The position numbers and the translations under genes are program-made. DNA of 64,000 nt. Origin: Lepeophtheirus salmonis. Taxonomy: Eukaryota > Arthropoda > Copepoda > Siphonostomatoida > Caligidae. The notes beneath the pieces were generated by a model. It made no database searches. It saw nothing but the letters and a program-made list of their open reading frames with translations, and was not told where the DNA came from. The stretch spans positions 15,590,363 to 15,654,362 of the forward strand of contig NC_052135.2 of NCBI RefSeq assembly GCF_016086655.4, in the 5' to 3' direction. This document shows positions 47,591-58,072 of this stretch, piece after piece; the stretch's first letter is position 1, and each line of letters begins with the position of its first letter.

Positions 47591-47599
47591 AATAAAGCG

Positions 47600-48480
47600 A
47601 AATATTCGAAATTACTTTTTACACAATCTATTATTAATAATAAAACTTTAAATATATTTTATAGGTAAAATACTCCATTACCACTCTCATATAAAAAAAA
47701 ATAATATTAATCAAACCAAATATCCAACCCATTGAAAAAATAAAACCCATTTTTTTCAATTTATTTAAGGAGTTTAAAACCTTTTGTCAATTTTAGAATT
47801 AAATTAATCTTTTGTAAAGAAAATGTAATCTAATATCCGTTATGGCTTTTTCTCCCTTAAGTAATGTCATTATAAAAAACGTCACCTCTTCAACATTCAA
47901 TGTAGACAGCAACTTTTACGTTTTAGGTTATATCTAAAGTCCTAGATTGGTCTAAGGAACTTTATGATTTTTAGGCTACTGAACTAATTTGCTCCTGTTA
48001 GCAAGAACAAAAAATTTGTTCTGGATTGGTATCATATAAAATTTAAACTCAATTGAGTCAATAGCTGCTTACTTCATATGTGTTTCAATATTGTAAATAA
48101 CTACACAAATCCCTCAGTTAGAAAAAATCCCTTAATACCGGACCCAAAAAAATACCCTTGGACCGAGTCCTAATACTAGTTAGGACATATATTCGTCTAA
48201 AAGTGTTGAAGCAATAGATAATAATAATTTTTTAATAAATATTTAACATTTAGAAAATACAACTATTTTTTTGCTTATTTCATCTAGGGAGATAAATAAA
48301 GTTTCATTAGTCTCACATAGTTGGGATATATAGATGTATATACATACATCTATAGTATAATGAAGATTTGCAAATGTATATTTATATGATTACATTTCTC
48401 TTATTCTAATTATATTAGGGTAATCATATTATAGCATTTGTTTATCATATTCATTCAAATAAATGTTATTACATATATTT
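47600..48480. other. AT-rich stretch, nothing recognised
   Basis: No coding region or repeat that I can support. Confidence 0.5.
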
Positions 48481-48489
48481 AGTTATGGC

Positions 48490-48592
48490 ACGATTAATCG
48501 GAATGGGAGAATCGGGTATTTTTTTTCTGGAAGCGGAATCGGCATCGGGAAAATAATGCTTAATTTGCAATTCCGATTCTTATTCCAAGTTA
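48490..48592. repeat. GGAATCGG-type degenerate repeat
   Basis: Units AATCGGAATGGGAGAATCGGG and GGAAGCGGAATCGGCATCGG are followed by the inverted form CAATTCCGATTCTTATTCC. A short symmetrical block sits just upstream of the AT-rich array. Confidence 0.45.
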
Positions 48593-48597
48593 TGAAA

Positions 48598-48965
48598 AAA
48601 TAGCCCCCCTAGCCCAAAATTAAGGAATTTTTCCTTTTCACAAGAAAATTTAATATTTGGAAATTTAATTTAATTTTCCAAATTTTTGTCCAAAAAATTT
48701 AATTTTCTTTGCATATTTATAAATTTTTGATTTTTTTTGAAAAAATTTGATATTTTCAGAAAAAATAAAATTATATAAGAAATTTAATTTTTGAAATTTT
48801 TTTTCAAAAAATGTATTTCTTTGAGAACAGCTGGCGATTTTGAATTTTTTCTCCAAAAAATATAATTTTTGTGAATAATTGGGGATTTTTGAAAAAAATG
48901 TATAAAACCAATGGTATATTTGTTTTTGTTTTTTGGAATTTTCCCAAAAATACATTTATTAATAT
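48598..48965 (+). repeat. R2 element, AT-rich tandem array, copy 1
   Basis: Begins TAGCCCCCCTAGCCCAAAATTAAGGAATTTTT, as at 51722, and continues with degenerate tandem units of roughly 50-60 bp built on TTTTTGAAATTTTTTTCAAA and AATTTAATTTTTNTGAATA-like words. The long minus-strand frame here is only a reading of this array. The right end is not clear. Confidence 0.55.
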
Positions 48966-49022
48966 CTCCTATATTAATAATGAAATAATTGTCTGTCCTT
49001 GCACAACTCATTTTTAGTAAAA

Positions 49023-49190
49023 AGCGTGTGGAGCCTTAGCTCAGTGCGTCATATTAAAAAATAAAATTAAAGGAGAGGGCATATATCAAATAAGAAGTAA
49101 TAAATTCGACTTTAGATGATGTTTAGCCACAAGTTTGTGTACCCTAAGCTCAGTTGGTGAAATAATGTCCATTTCTTTAATCAGAAAGAC
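49023..49190 (+). repeat. Two tRNA-like A-box sequences, possible SINE remnant
   Basis: GAGCCTTAGCTCAGTGCG (49030) and ACCCTAAGCTCAGTTGGTGA (49140) both resemble the D-arm/A-box of a tRNA gene. The second is followed by CATTTCTTTAATCAGAAAG, which could fold as an anticodon-like stem, but the T-arm (AAATTCAAAACC) is degenerate. Neither forms a credible tRNA. A degraded tRNA-derived SINE head is the more likely reading. Confidence 0.3.
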
Positions 49191-49199
49191 ACGAGTATA

Positions 49200-51685
49200 T
49201 AAAATTCAAAACCATTGTAAATATGATGTTGATATGAAGAACTAAAGAATATACATACTTCTCAAAAATAAAAATTGTTACAAAGGGCCAATTACTCGAA
49301 AAAACATAAATATTGATCATTATATATACGCAACATAGATACAGTGATATGGATCATCTTGTATTTTTTCAAATCAAATATGCTTTTAAAAATGTTTCTA
49401 ATTAGACTTTTTGTGTAAGGGGTTTGAAAACCCCAGGTATTCTAATAGAAGAATACAAAAGGAGCGACAAACTACTTTCTGAGGGCTATGCCAACACATA
49501 TATAGTGTTCTATAAAATATGACCTGGAAGGCATGGGAGATTTCTTGTTAGATGCAACCAGAAGAAGGTATTTTAATTTCTGAATTTCTGCCCATTTTTT
49601 GTACTATAATAGAGAAAATCCAATTTTAAATTAATGTTGAGAACATGTGCTCATGAATTACGAAATTTTGTACTTGTCCAAGTGACAAAAGAGTTATTTC
49701 CTTTCTTGAACTTTCATGCTTGATAAACCTGAAAACTTCGTACTCGAAAATGATCTATTATTAGAATACACTTCCCTACACTTTATCATTGTGAAAAATA
49801 TACTGCAATTAATAAGTATTGGCTAATTATGATAAATAATTAAATTAAGCCCATAAAGTAGTACATAAATTGCCTTCAAGACCTTTGAAATAAACCAGAA
49901 TGTACCTGACAATTTTAAGCCAAACAACATAACAAAAGAAAAAACTTGTTTTTCTTCTAATGAGTGTTCATTCTTTCCCTCAAGTCCTTTATTTTGTCTT
50001 TTTCCAAGTATACACTTCTTAAAAGAAAATAATTTATTGCTGAATGAAATACTTGATGTAAAATAAATAAGGGTGTCACTTGACACAAAATATCTTAAAT
50101 TTTATATATTACGTGTATGCACCACTTTGATTTGGAAGAGGTCAAATATCACTTAAAGCTTTATTTATTTATTTTTTTTTTAATTTTAAATCATTTTTTG
50201 CTTTATTTATTTTTTTATTTTTTTGTACGTCTACTAATTTTAAATCATTTACTTATCAAAGCTTTTACTAGAAATGATAAAATTATATAGTTTATACATA
50301 AATTATCTTCAGTAGACGTATTTTCAATTAATACTATATGTAGCTGTTTGTAAAGACAAGGACAGGAAGCTTTAAAAAAAAAACATTTCCTAACTAAAGT
50401 TCAAAAAGATTAATTATAATGACATTATAATTGAAAATAGAATGGGTATTATCATTTTACCTACTTCTAAAGATATATTTGTATTTATTTTGGCATTGTA
50501 GTTTTGTTAAACTAGCTAATCACTTCCAATATAATTGGTTAAGTATATCAGTATGGAAATTTTCCAACACAAACAAAAAAAATCTAAAAATTATATACCG
50601 AGGAAGGTATAACTAAAATTTCTGTATAAATATCCTTCAAATGTATTATACATTGTTAGTTAATTGTAAAATGGTGGATATATTCTTCGAAATTAAATGT
50701 TTTTACGTTTAAAAAAAAGGATGGTTTGTTAAGAAATATCATCAGTGAATATAAAATATAATTGAAAGAATAGATTTAGCTATTAAAAAAAAATTGAAAC
50801 CAATTAGTCCATTCCCAAGAATGGAAAAAAAATAAGTTTATAAAGATGAAAAAATTGTGTTTATCAATATTTATATTTAAAATAATAATTATTTTAATTT
50901 TATGGTAGAAAAATAACTATAATTTCTATTTTTACAAATTCCATAATTGTGATGTTGTAAAGAGACTCTTTATATCTGTGAGCGCTAAATGTTTGCATAG
51001 GAAGGAACCCTTCTTGAGGGATGATAATAATAAAATTTATGACAGAATATGAGTAAATTTACAAAAAATATTTTTTCAAAAAGTTCATTTGACTTCACTG
51101 TTCTCTGAAAAAAAAAATTACTTTTTAACAAGAATAACTAACTAGAAGATACATACAAAACCTTAATTATTTATACTTTTAAATAATTTTTTTAAAGCTA
51201 GGATATTTAGTAATTATGAAATAATACAATTATGATTTTATAAATATTTTCAAACTTTGAGTTGTCATCAAACTTATTGCAGATCAAACTTTTGTTTATC
51301 TAATAAAACAATGAAAGCTGTGACTGAAAGATGTGACAAAAATATCCTCAAAAATGTTCCCATAAATGTTCTTTAAACTCTCAAAATCGTTAAATATAAA
51401 CATAAATTAATATGAAACAGCTTTCAAAAGTTTTGGACACGATTTCGGTTACAAAATCTTTTTTTTTATAAACGTGCAATTGTACAAAAAATATATTATC
51501 ATTTAATTTTTATGGTGATGAATCAAAAATATTTGCTAACAGACTTCATAATCATTATTCAAAACATATTTATTTGATTCTCTGTGACCCATATATTCGT
51601 ATGCTTCCTTTATAATTATGGCCCATCTTAGAATATGAATAATATAAGACAATTACTTGATCTATTTTTTTAAATATATTTGTGA
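49200..51685. other. AT-rich stretch without supported genes
   Basis: One short frame, 49414-49524 on the plus strand (VRGLKTPGILIEEYKRSDKL, continuing SEGYANTYIVFYKI), is protein-like but unassigned; its start overlaps a GGGGTTT-GA-AAACCCC hairpin. A small local duplication of CTTTATTTATTT..AATTTTAAATCATTT lies at 50158-50255. Nothing else is recognised. Confidence 0.35.
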
Positions 51686-51689
51686 TGTA

Positions 51690-52089
51690 CAGGGTGTCTG
51701 CAAAATGTCAGCTGGAGGTGCTGTAGCCCCAAAATTTAAGGAATTTTCACTTTTTTTCCAAAAAAATATTCAAATTTTTTTACCACAGACTAAATTTGTG
51801 TGAGCAGCTATGGATTTTTGAAATTTTCCTCCAACAAATTTAATATTAGAAATAGGTTTCCAAAAAAATTAAATTTTTGAGTACAGTAATAAATTTTCGA
51901 TTTTTTTCAAAAAAATTAATTTTCTATAAATAGCTATGGATTTTCGAAATTTTTAAACAAAAAATTTAATTTTTTGAGTAAAGAGCAGCCGTTTTTGAAA
52001 TTTTTTAACAAAAAGTTTAATATGTTAATTTTTTCCAAAAAAATCCCAGAAACCTAACTCCACCCATGATATAATCCTGCGGACGCCAC
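51690..52089 (+). mobile_element. R2 element, copy 2 with terminal inverted repeats
   Basis: A 400-bp unit. The left end is GGGTGTCTGCAAAATGTCAG and the right end, read inward, is GGCGTCCGCAGGATTATATC. The interior is the AT-rich array seen at 48.6 kb, with repeated GTGAATAGCTATGGATTTTC-like units. The inverted copy at 57845-58072 shares both ends, so the boundaries are probably real. There is no coding capacity. Confidence 0.6.
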
Positions 52090-52790
52090 TCACACTCTGA
52101 TGTCCCCTCCTCATGAATTAAAGAATAATGACAATATGAGTGGGAAAAAAAACACCACTGTTTAGATCAATTTCAACAACTTTGCCAGGGCTTCATTTAT
52201 TAAATCTATAAGGTTTAATTTTTATTTTACAAAAACTAACTTAATTTAATTGAACATGCTGACAATGTAAATGATGAATAAAATATTATATTTCAAAGGA
52301 AGGTAACAATCTTTAAAAAAATACAAAAGAAGTAAGAATGAAAATAAATTTATTCATATGAAGAGTAAAACATAATAAATTTATAGAAGAAAAAACTTTT
52401 CTTTATCCAATTTCAAATTAAATTACCAACTGATACTTTTTTTTAAATAACATTGTTTCGATGAATTTACAAATATATGTATATTATATTAGGATTTGGT
52501 TTTTTTCCTTACGAATATGTATTTGAATTTTTAATATCTCATCAGGTTGACTTTCTCACGAAATCCAATATCTTAGGAAAATTATTGTACACAAAGTTTC
52601 ACAATAATATCTTTCTAAGATTGCTATTACCTTACACAAAAAAATGATCTTATGTGATATACAATTTTTTTAACACTATTTTACACTCTCTTTTGTGAAT
52701 CTTAAACATTTCGGTATGTAAAAAAAAATAAAATTACATGATAACCATGACAATAAGAAGAACATTAGAAAGGAGGGCAGCTGTTTCATT
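52090..52790. other. AT-rich stretch, nothing recognised
   Basis: Lies between two R2 copies. No coding region or other structure seen. Confidence 0.45.
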
Positions 52791-52796
52791 AAATTA

Positions 52797-53355
52797 CAGG
52801 GTGGGGACTCAAAAATTAGAAAATTGAAGAGACATTTTCACTTCTACATATTTCTATTTTTTGCTATTTCTATGGCAAACTTTTTAATTAAAAGTTGGTA
52901 ATTCAACAATTTTCTACACTTTTTTTTACAAAAAATTTAAATATTTTTTAATAGCTGTGGATTTTTGAAGTTTTTTTGCAAAAAAAATTAACTCATCTGA
53001 ACTATTGTATGTAGATTTTTGAAATTTTTTCCAAAAATTTCACTTCTCGTAAATAATTGTAAATTGCGAAAATTTTTAAATATTAAGTTGTATATTTGAT
53101 TTTTTTTTTGAAAAAGTTTGGTTTTTGAGAACAACTGGCATTTTAAAACTTTATTTTCTAAAAATATAATATTTTAAATTTTTTTCAATTTTATTTTTGT
53201 GAAAATTTGTAGATTTAAGATATTTTTCTCTATAAAATTTAAGTGTTTGTGAATAGCAGTGGGTTTTTGAAAAAAATTTAAATTTTAAACTTTATATTTG
53301 AAATTTTTTAAAACATTTATTATTTGAAATCTTTCAAAAAAAAAATCGAAAACCC
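52797..53355 (+). repeat. R2-related AT-rich array, copy 3
   Basis: Starts ACAGGGTGGGGACTCAAAAA, differing from copy 2 after ACAGGGTG, and contains about eight degenerate units such as AATAGCTGTGGATTTTTGAA, ATTTTTGAAATTTTTTCCAA and GAATAGCAGTGGGTTTTTGA. The unit length varies at about 50-60 bp. The right end is not defined. Confidence 0.5.
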
Positions 53356-53359
53356 ATTA

Positions 53360-54230
53360 ATAAGTCATAATTAAATAACTTTCATTAAATAATTACTTTA
53401 ATTAAATTCTTTATTTAATTTCATAACTATTCTGTAAGTTTAGTTAAGAATAAAAAAATAGTCCTTATTAAATAAAACAATAGGTAGGAAAAAGTGTGTG
53501 AATTCCATTTATAGAATATTCACTGATTAGATTAGTTTTTGGTATTGCTATTTAGCCTAGAGGATTTCTCCTTAGTTCATTTGTACTCATATATTTTTTA
53601 CACAATACATTATTGATGTTTGTGGTCAATGTAATAAATTTTTGAAAATAATTAAATTTACCAATTCGGTATTATTGTTGAGTATAAACAAACTGTAGAT
53701 TAATTATTGATATAATTATAATTATTTCCTTTAACATAAATATAAATGATGAAAGTGTTAATCTCATGTTTAAATTTTTTATTTATTGCAACATTTCAAA
53801 TGTCATACAGAAGCTTCGATAATTTAATCTATTTAAACATGTTTAGATATTAAAATAAAATAAATTATCATTTGAGGAAGACATAATTTAATTCTTTTTT
53901 TTTCTGATCATGTTGTGAAAAAGCCATATGTTTATGTTAGGAGATGGGATTTCCCAGTCATATTAACAATAATTTAAGGGGGGGGAATTGTTATACTTTT
54001 ATTAGAACTGTCAATTAAATACGTAAGGACACTTTGAATAGTTTTTTTATTGAACAATTTTCCAAAAAAATACAAAATTATTACTAAATATCAATAACAT
54101 AAATATTTGAAAATTTATTTCAAATTACAACATTTCAGATTATAATCAAAATATCTGTTTAGAAACCCAGAGTAAGCATGTCCAATAGGATCCCTTCTAA
54201 TATTTCATAAGTTTTTTTTTACTTATATTT
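53360..54230. other. AT-rich stretch, nothing recognised
   Basis: Contains G8 at 53978-53985. No coding region supported. Confidence 0.5.
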
Positions 54231-54238
54231 CTTTCTAT

Positions 54239-54823
54239 ATGGGACTTAGTTATATTAACCTTGTTCCATTGATCTTTTTGTTGGCTTTGTCAAGACGGTT
54301 CATTCACATTGACTCTTATTTTATTTCAAACAAATGTTTACAGACTACTTACGAGTTGATCAAAAAGGAAATATACGAATGTATCAAAATTTATCCAAAT
54401 ATTTTGGCTGAAAAAATAATCTTAAAAGTATTGAAGAAACTTAAGTTAAAATATGGGGAGGCAATCCAAAGAGAATACTTGAGTGCAATAGATATATCCG
54501 TGGCATCTAGAGATGCTGATTTTTTTTTACGAATACCAAGGATGGATGGATGGTGATTTGTGTGGTTATTTAATACCATTCAATGGAAATATGGGAAGTC
54601 ATTACTCGAATAGCTTATGATAAGATGTGTTGGCCTTTTTGGAGTGACTAAAGAAGATGAAATTAAAAAATCCAATCTAAGAAATGCTTATCGAAATTCG
54701 AAAGAGGTCATACGAGTAGACCAATTTATTTGTATCCCAAAGTATTACTATACATCCAGCCTTGTGAGCGATCAAGAATATAACGATCAAGGCCATTTGC
54801 GATCAGCGATCCGATCAATTTAA
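54239..54823 (+). other. Two adjacent coding-like frames, unknown
   Basis: A 105-codon frame from ATG at 54239 begins with a hydrophobic segment (INLVPLIFLLAL) and continues with amphipathic Lys/Glu/Ile-rich sequence (KKEIYECIKIYPNILAEKII) to DADFFLRIPRMDGW. A second frame, 54617-54823, reads CVGLFGVTKEDEIKKSNLRN. Composition is more protein-like than most frames in the window, but I recognise no family. They could be one disrupted gene, a transposon fragment or chance. Confidence 0.22.
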
Positions 54824-55560
54824 ATGGCATAATCACATACAAATATTCAATTTCATTTAACCTATAAATGTATATGTACCCTTTTCACTTAAATAAACGA
54901 TTTATACACCTTTTTCAAATGTATTTATTTACAATACTTTACTATTATACAAAAATAAAATATATATGTAAAAAAAATTGAAATATAATTTGCAGGAAAA
55001 TAATAAAATATCTACATAAACTATTTCTAATGTAGCTCTTTGTTTGAGATTAACAGGATCTGCTTCTCATATTTGTCGTCTCTTTGTCTCTGTTTAGTCT
55101 TCCTTCCTCGGGTTCATCTGCTTGGCCACGGAGAACAAACATTATCTGCTGGCACTTATCCGTACGCAAATACCCTTTCCAGACCTTCAGAGTCATCAGC
55201 CACGTATTTTTCCACTCCCTGCTTGGCTGTATCCATCTATTTGGGATGTTTGGTGAAGAAATCACTCTCTTTTTGCACATCCCGAGACAATTGGCTGGTT
55301 GGCTGATCTTCAAATAAGGCGGTCCCCTCTTGAAGAAACGTTCTTGCATTTTATTATGTCTCCTCAGTAACAAAGGCTACATTGAATTGAAGGAAATATG
55401 CTGATATGTAATTTTGTACAAATAGATCGGATCGCAGTTTTGTATTATTTCTGTTACGATATAATGATATAAAGATCAGGACCGATTGCGATACTGCCAT
55501 CAGCAATATAATATTGCCCTATTGCAATGGATCGCCGATCAGAAAAAAACTCTCATCAAT
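54764..55560. repeat. CGATC-rich inverted arms around a coding-like core
   Basis: The left arm, 54764-54823, holds TTGCGATCAGCGATCCGATC and AATTT. The right arm, about 55420-55550, holds AAATAGATCGGATCGCAG and further CGATTGCGATACTGCC and GGATCGCCGATCAG units. The arms are inverted relative to one another and enclose the coding-like block 55050-55400. This may be an eroded transposon with GATC-rich subterminal repeats. Boundaries are uncertain. Confidence 0.3.
55050..55400 (-). other. G+C-richer coding-like block, unassigned
   Basis: Open in several frames. The most protein-like minus reading is ALFEDQPTSQLSRDVQKESD, then FFTKHPK, then MDTAKQGVEKYVADDSEGLE and RVFAYG, interrupted by TAG and TAA. 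A second minus frame is stop-free for 107 codons (55050-55373). The Glu/Asp/Lys-rich reading suggests a pseudogene fragment of a real protein, but I cannot name it. Confidence 0.25.
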
Positions 55561-56009
55561 AAGCCTGTATATATCTAACTAAATTTATACATACGCCTCA
55601 CTCATTCATTCAAAAATAGTGATTGAAAGGATTTGGTATATTTTGAATGAACAAATGTATGAGGATATACCTAAAGCACTTTCAACTTGCCAAGACAGAG
55701 TGCTTAAAAGCCAAAAAAAAATCATCTCTTAAATTTCACATTCAGATAATAAAATAATTAATAAATGAATAATTTTTTATACAGATCAAAGACGGGTCTT
55801 ATAAAAAAATTTATAAAATGCATGTTAAACTTTTGACATTTTTGCAGACAAAATATCTTAAATTCAGCTCTAAAACGTGCTGTCTAGTTAGGATTTATAA
55901 TAAGAATTACACACCACTGCATCCAATATTCAGAGTAAAATAGTCACAATTATTCAAAAGGGAATTATACACTGCATCACCGAAAATGACTATTATAGCA
56001 TTTGATATA
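55561..56009. other. AT-rich stretch, nothing recognised
   Basis: Leads up to the TA target of the next element. No coding region seen. Confidence 0.5.
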
Positions 56010-57241
56010 CTGGCCCGTCAAAAAGTTTTTGGAACATGACTTTAGTTGCGTTTTGAGAGATTTTTGTTCAATTTAAGTTGAGTTAACAAAAACACAAAAA
56101 AGAACAATTGATTCTTCATATTTTGAACACTTTATTTACCATGTCTATAGGATAATTATTAACGAAAATAGAACATAAACGGTAAAAAAGCTCGTTTAGT
56201 CTTCGCCAGATTTAGCAATTCTAAAATTGTAAAGACCCTTAATATCTGCAGAACTACCTTTTGGAGGGTCAAGGTTAAAATCAACATTTGCACAGACATC
56301 AGTGATCGTCATAGAAGCGGAAAGCCGATCAAAATTAATGCCTGATAGGGCAAAAAAAGCTTTTTTGATAAATAATCCAATATAACGATGACAGACTTGA
56401 CAAAAACGGTGAGTGAACCGTCCCATAGTGTATAATGCCGTAAAAAGCTAGTGCCAAGTCTCCCAACATATTAAATGACCCTTTTTTACTCAACAATTAC
56501 GATTTGATCGGTGCAAAAAAGGTTTACAATGATCTGAGGTATCACGTAAAGCAAATTTTGTTCCTCTCGGACGAGTAGACATTTACAGTGGATCCTAACG
56601 GATCGGATCCTATGTTTTAGAAAAGTCGACTACAACCTCTGTAAAGTGTCCACTACCAAACATCCGGCCTCAGTAATGATGCTCAGCATTGTTTCATCTG
56701 AAAGTCACAAAATGAAGCCAATTTGGTTCTCCATTGGATAAAGATTGATTAGAAAGGATTACTTGATGATTTTGCAAACAAAAGTCCTTCCCCAGTTTTG
56801 TCAGATCACAAAACAATCAAAGAAAGCCGATGATTGCATTCATCAGGATGGGACTCATGTACATATGGGAAAAATCGTGCATGATTGGAAGGTTATGTCC
56901 GAAGTACATCTGGCCACCACAAAGACCCGACTTGATTCCCCTTGAATGAAGCATCTGGTGGTAAATTTAAAACAAGACCTGTGGATAACGTCACAGCAGT
57001 ATTGAGTCCCTAAAAGCAATTGGTTGAGAAGAGTGGCGATCATTGTCAAAGTGTGCAAAGCGTTTTGGGGTTGTGTAGAGCGTGTTATTGAGGATGAAGG
57101 TGCTCAAATTCATACTTAAAATTCTCTATTAAGTAATAAACAAGTTCCATTAAAAAAAAGATATATAATTTTATTTACAGCCGCTAAGTATAATTAATTG
57201 TTCAACGTTCATTATGTTCCAAAAATATTGTCAAGGCCCGA
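56010..57241 (+). mobile_element. Mariner-superfamily element with both ends
   Basis: 1.23 kb between TA dinucleotides (56008-56009 and 57242-57243). The left end is CTGGCCCGTCAAAAAGTTTT with TGGAACATGA. The right end, read inward, is TCGGGCCTTGACAATATTTT with TGGAACATAA. It encloses a broken transposase on the plus strand. The ends resemble those of the element at 62147-63406 in their first bases (CYGGSCCG), suggesting related families. Confidence 0.87.
56190..57115 (+). pseudogene. Mariner-superfamily transposase pseudogene
   Basis: Order on the plus strand: NICRTTFWRVKVKINI then DISDRHRSGKPIKIN (56190-56335; helix-turn-helix and G-R/K-P linker). FLSDE and TFTVDPNGSDP lie near 56561 (first catalytic Asp kept, one stop between). 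SSESHKMKPIWFSI follows near 56696. MIRKDYLMILQTKVLPQFCQ (56745) leads to HQDGTHVHMGKIVHDW near 56840 (second Asp kept), then WPPQRPDLIPLE and SIWW near 56915, where the third acidic residue is Glu in place of the usual Asp and a stop follows. Many frameshifts. Non-functional. Confidence 0.83.
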
Positions 57242-57549
57242 TAATTCATACAAAATACATTCATAACACATTGCAGTTATCATATCTTCACTTTTAAAAT
57301 ATGGTAAAATGAAGAGTTTTACCAAACAAAAAAAAAAAATTGCAAAATCAAAATTTCCAACTATTGTTACACCAAAAAGTTATTAAATTCATTTTTCATG
57401 TTTTAACAGTTATTATGTTTCTAAAGGGGACGCTTTAAAAAATTACATTTTTTGATCTTTTCCCTTTTTCATATTAATATGTACATTAGGTGAGTTTAGT
57501 TTTCGTTTTCGTGTTAAAATTTTTATCCCTCTACATTAATGTCTTTTTT

Positions 57550-57659
57550 ATGAGGCACAATAAAAAAAACTAACATTGGCAATGTTTGAGGCCTCTCTGG
57601 CCATTTTGGTTTGGAAAAATGGTATTTTTGGGTCAAAGTTGGCCATTTTAATGCCTCAT
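57550..57659. repeat. Small foldback, 110 bp
   Basis: Starts ATGAGGCACAATAAAA and ends TTTTAATGCCTCAT, so the first 8 bases pair perfectly and the next few partly. Inside is a second pair, GAGGCC/GGCCAT. No coding content. It may be a tiny MITE or a chance hairpin. Confidence 0.3.
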
Positions 57660-57844
57660 GTACAGTTCCAAATATAATGCTATCTGTAACCATTAATATT
57701 TTTATATAGAATAATATTCGGTTTTTGAGTAGAAAATATTTTGCAACATGCTTTTAATAGTTTGAAGCAGAGCTGGGGAAACTTTTTTAGCGTTACCTCA
57801 AAAGAACTTGTAGTAAAGTTAATTTACCCCAAACTTGGTTAGGA

Positions 57845-58072
57845 GCGTCTGCAGATTATAATTTGAGGGAGGAGCTTGGTTTTGGGATTTTTTTTTAAAG
57901 ATTCACTAATAAAAATTTTTTGAAATTCTTTTCAAAATCCATAATTATTAAAAAAAAAAAATTCAAAAATCCACAGCTATTCACAAATAATTAAATTTTT
58001 ACACCTAATTTATAGTGAATTTTTTTTTAGCTGCATCCTTCAAGTGATCCCCTGCAGACACCCATGATCTAT
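57845..58072 (-). mobile_element. R2 element, copy 4, inverted and shorter
   Basis: Left end GGAGCGTCTGCAGATTATAA matches the inverse of the right end of copy 2 (GGCGTCCGCAGGATTATA), and the following GGAGGAGCTTGGTTTTGGGA matches its subterminal region. The right end, CCCTGCAGACACCC, matches the inverse of its left end. The internal array is shortened to about three units, in inverted orientation (AAAAATCCACAGCTATTCAC). This copy confirms the element limits. Confidence 0.6.

Noticed and set aside
48665..49011. Minus frames of 96 and 75 codons
   Set aside because: Readings of the AT-rich R2 tandem array, giving Lys/Phe-rich low complexity.
49140..49210. Functional tRNA gene
   Set aside because: D-arm-like sequence only; acceptor stem and T-arm do not pair.
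57770..57800. CAGAGCTGGGGAAACTTTTT as a hAT terminal repeat
   Set aside because: No matching end and no 8-bp duplication visible.
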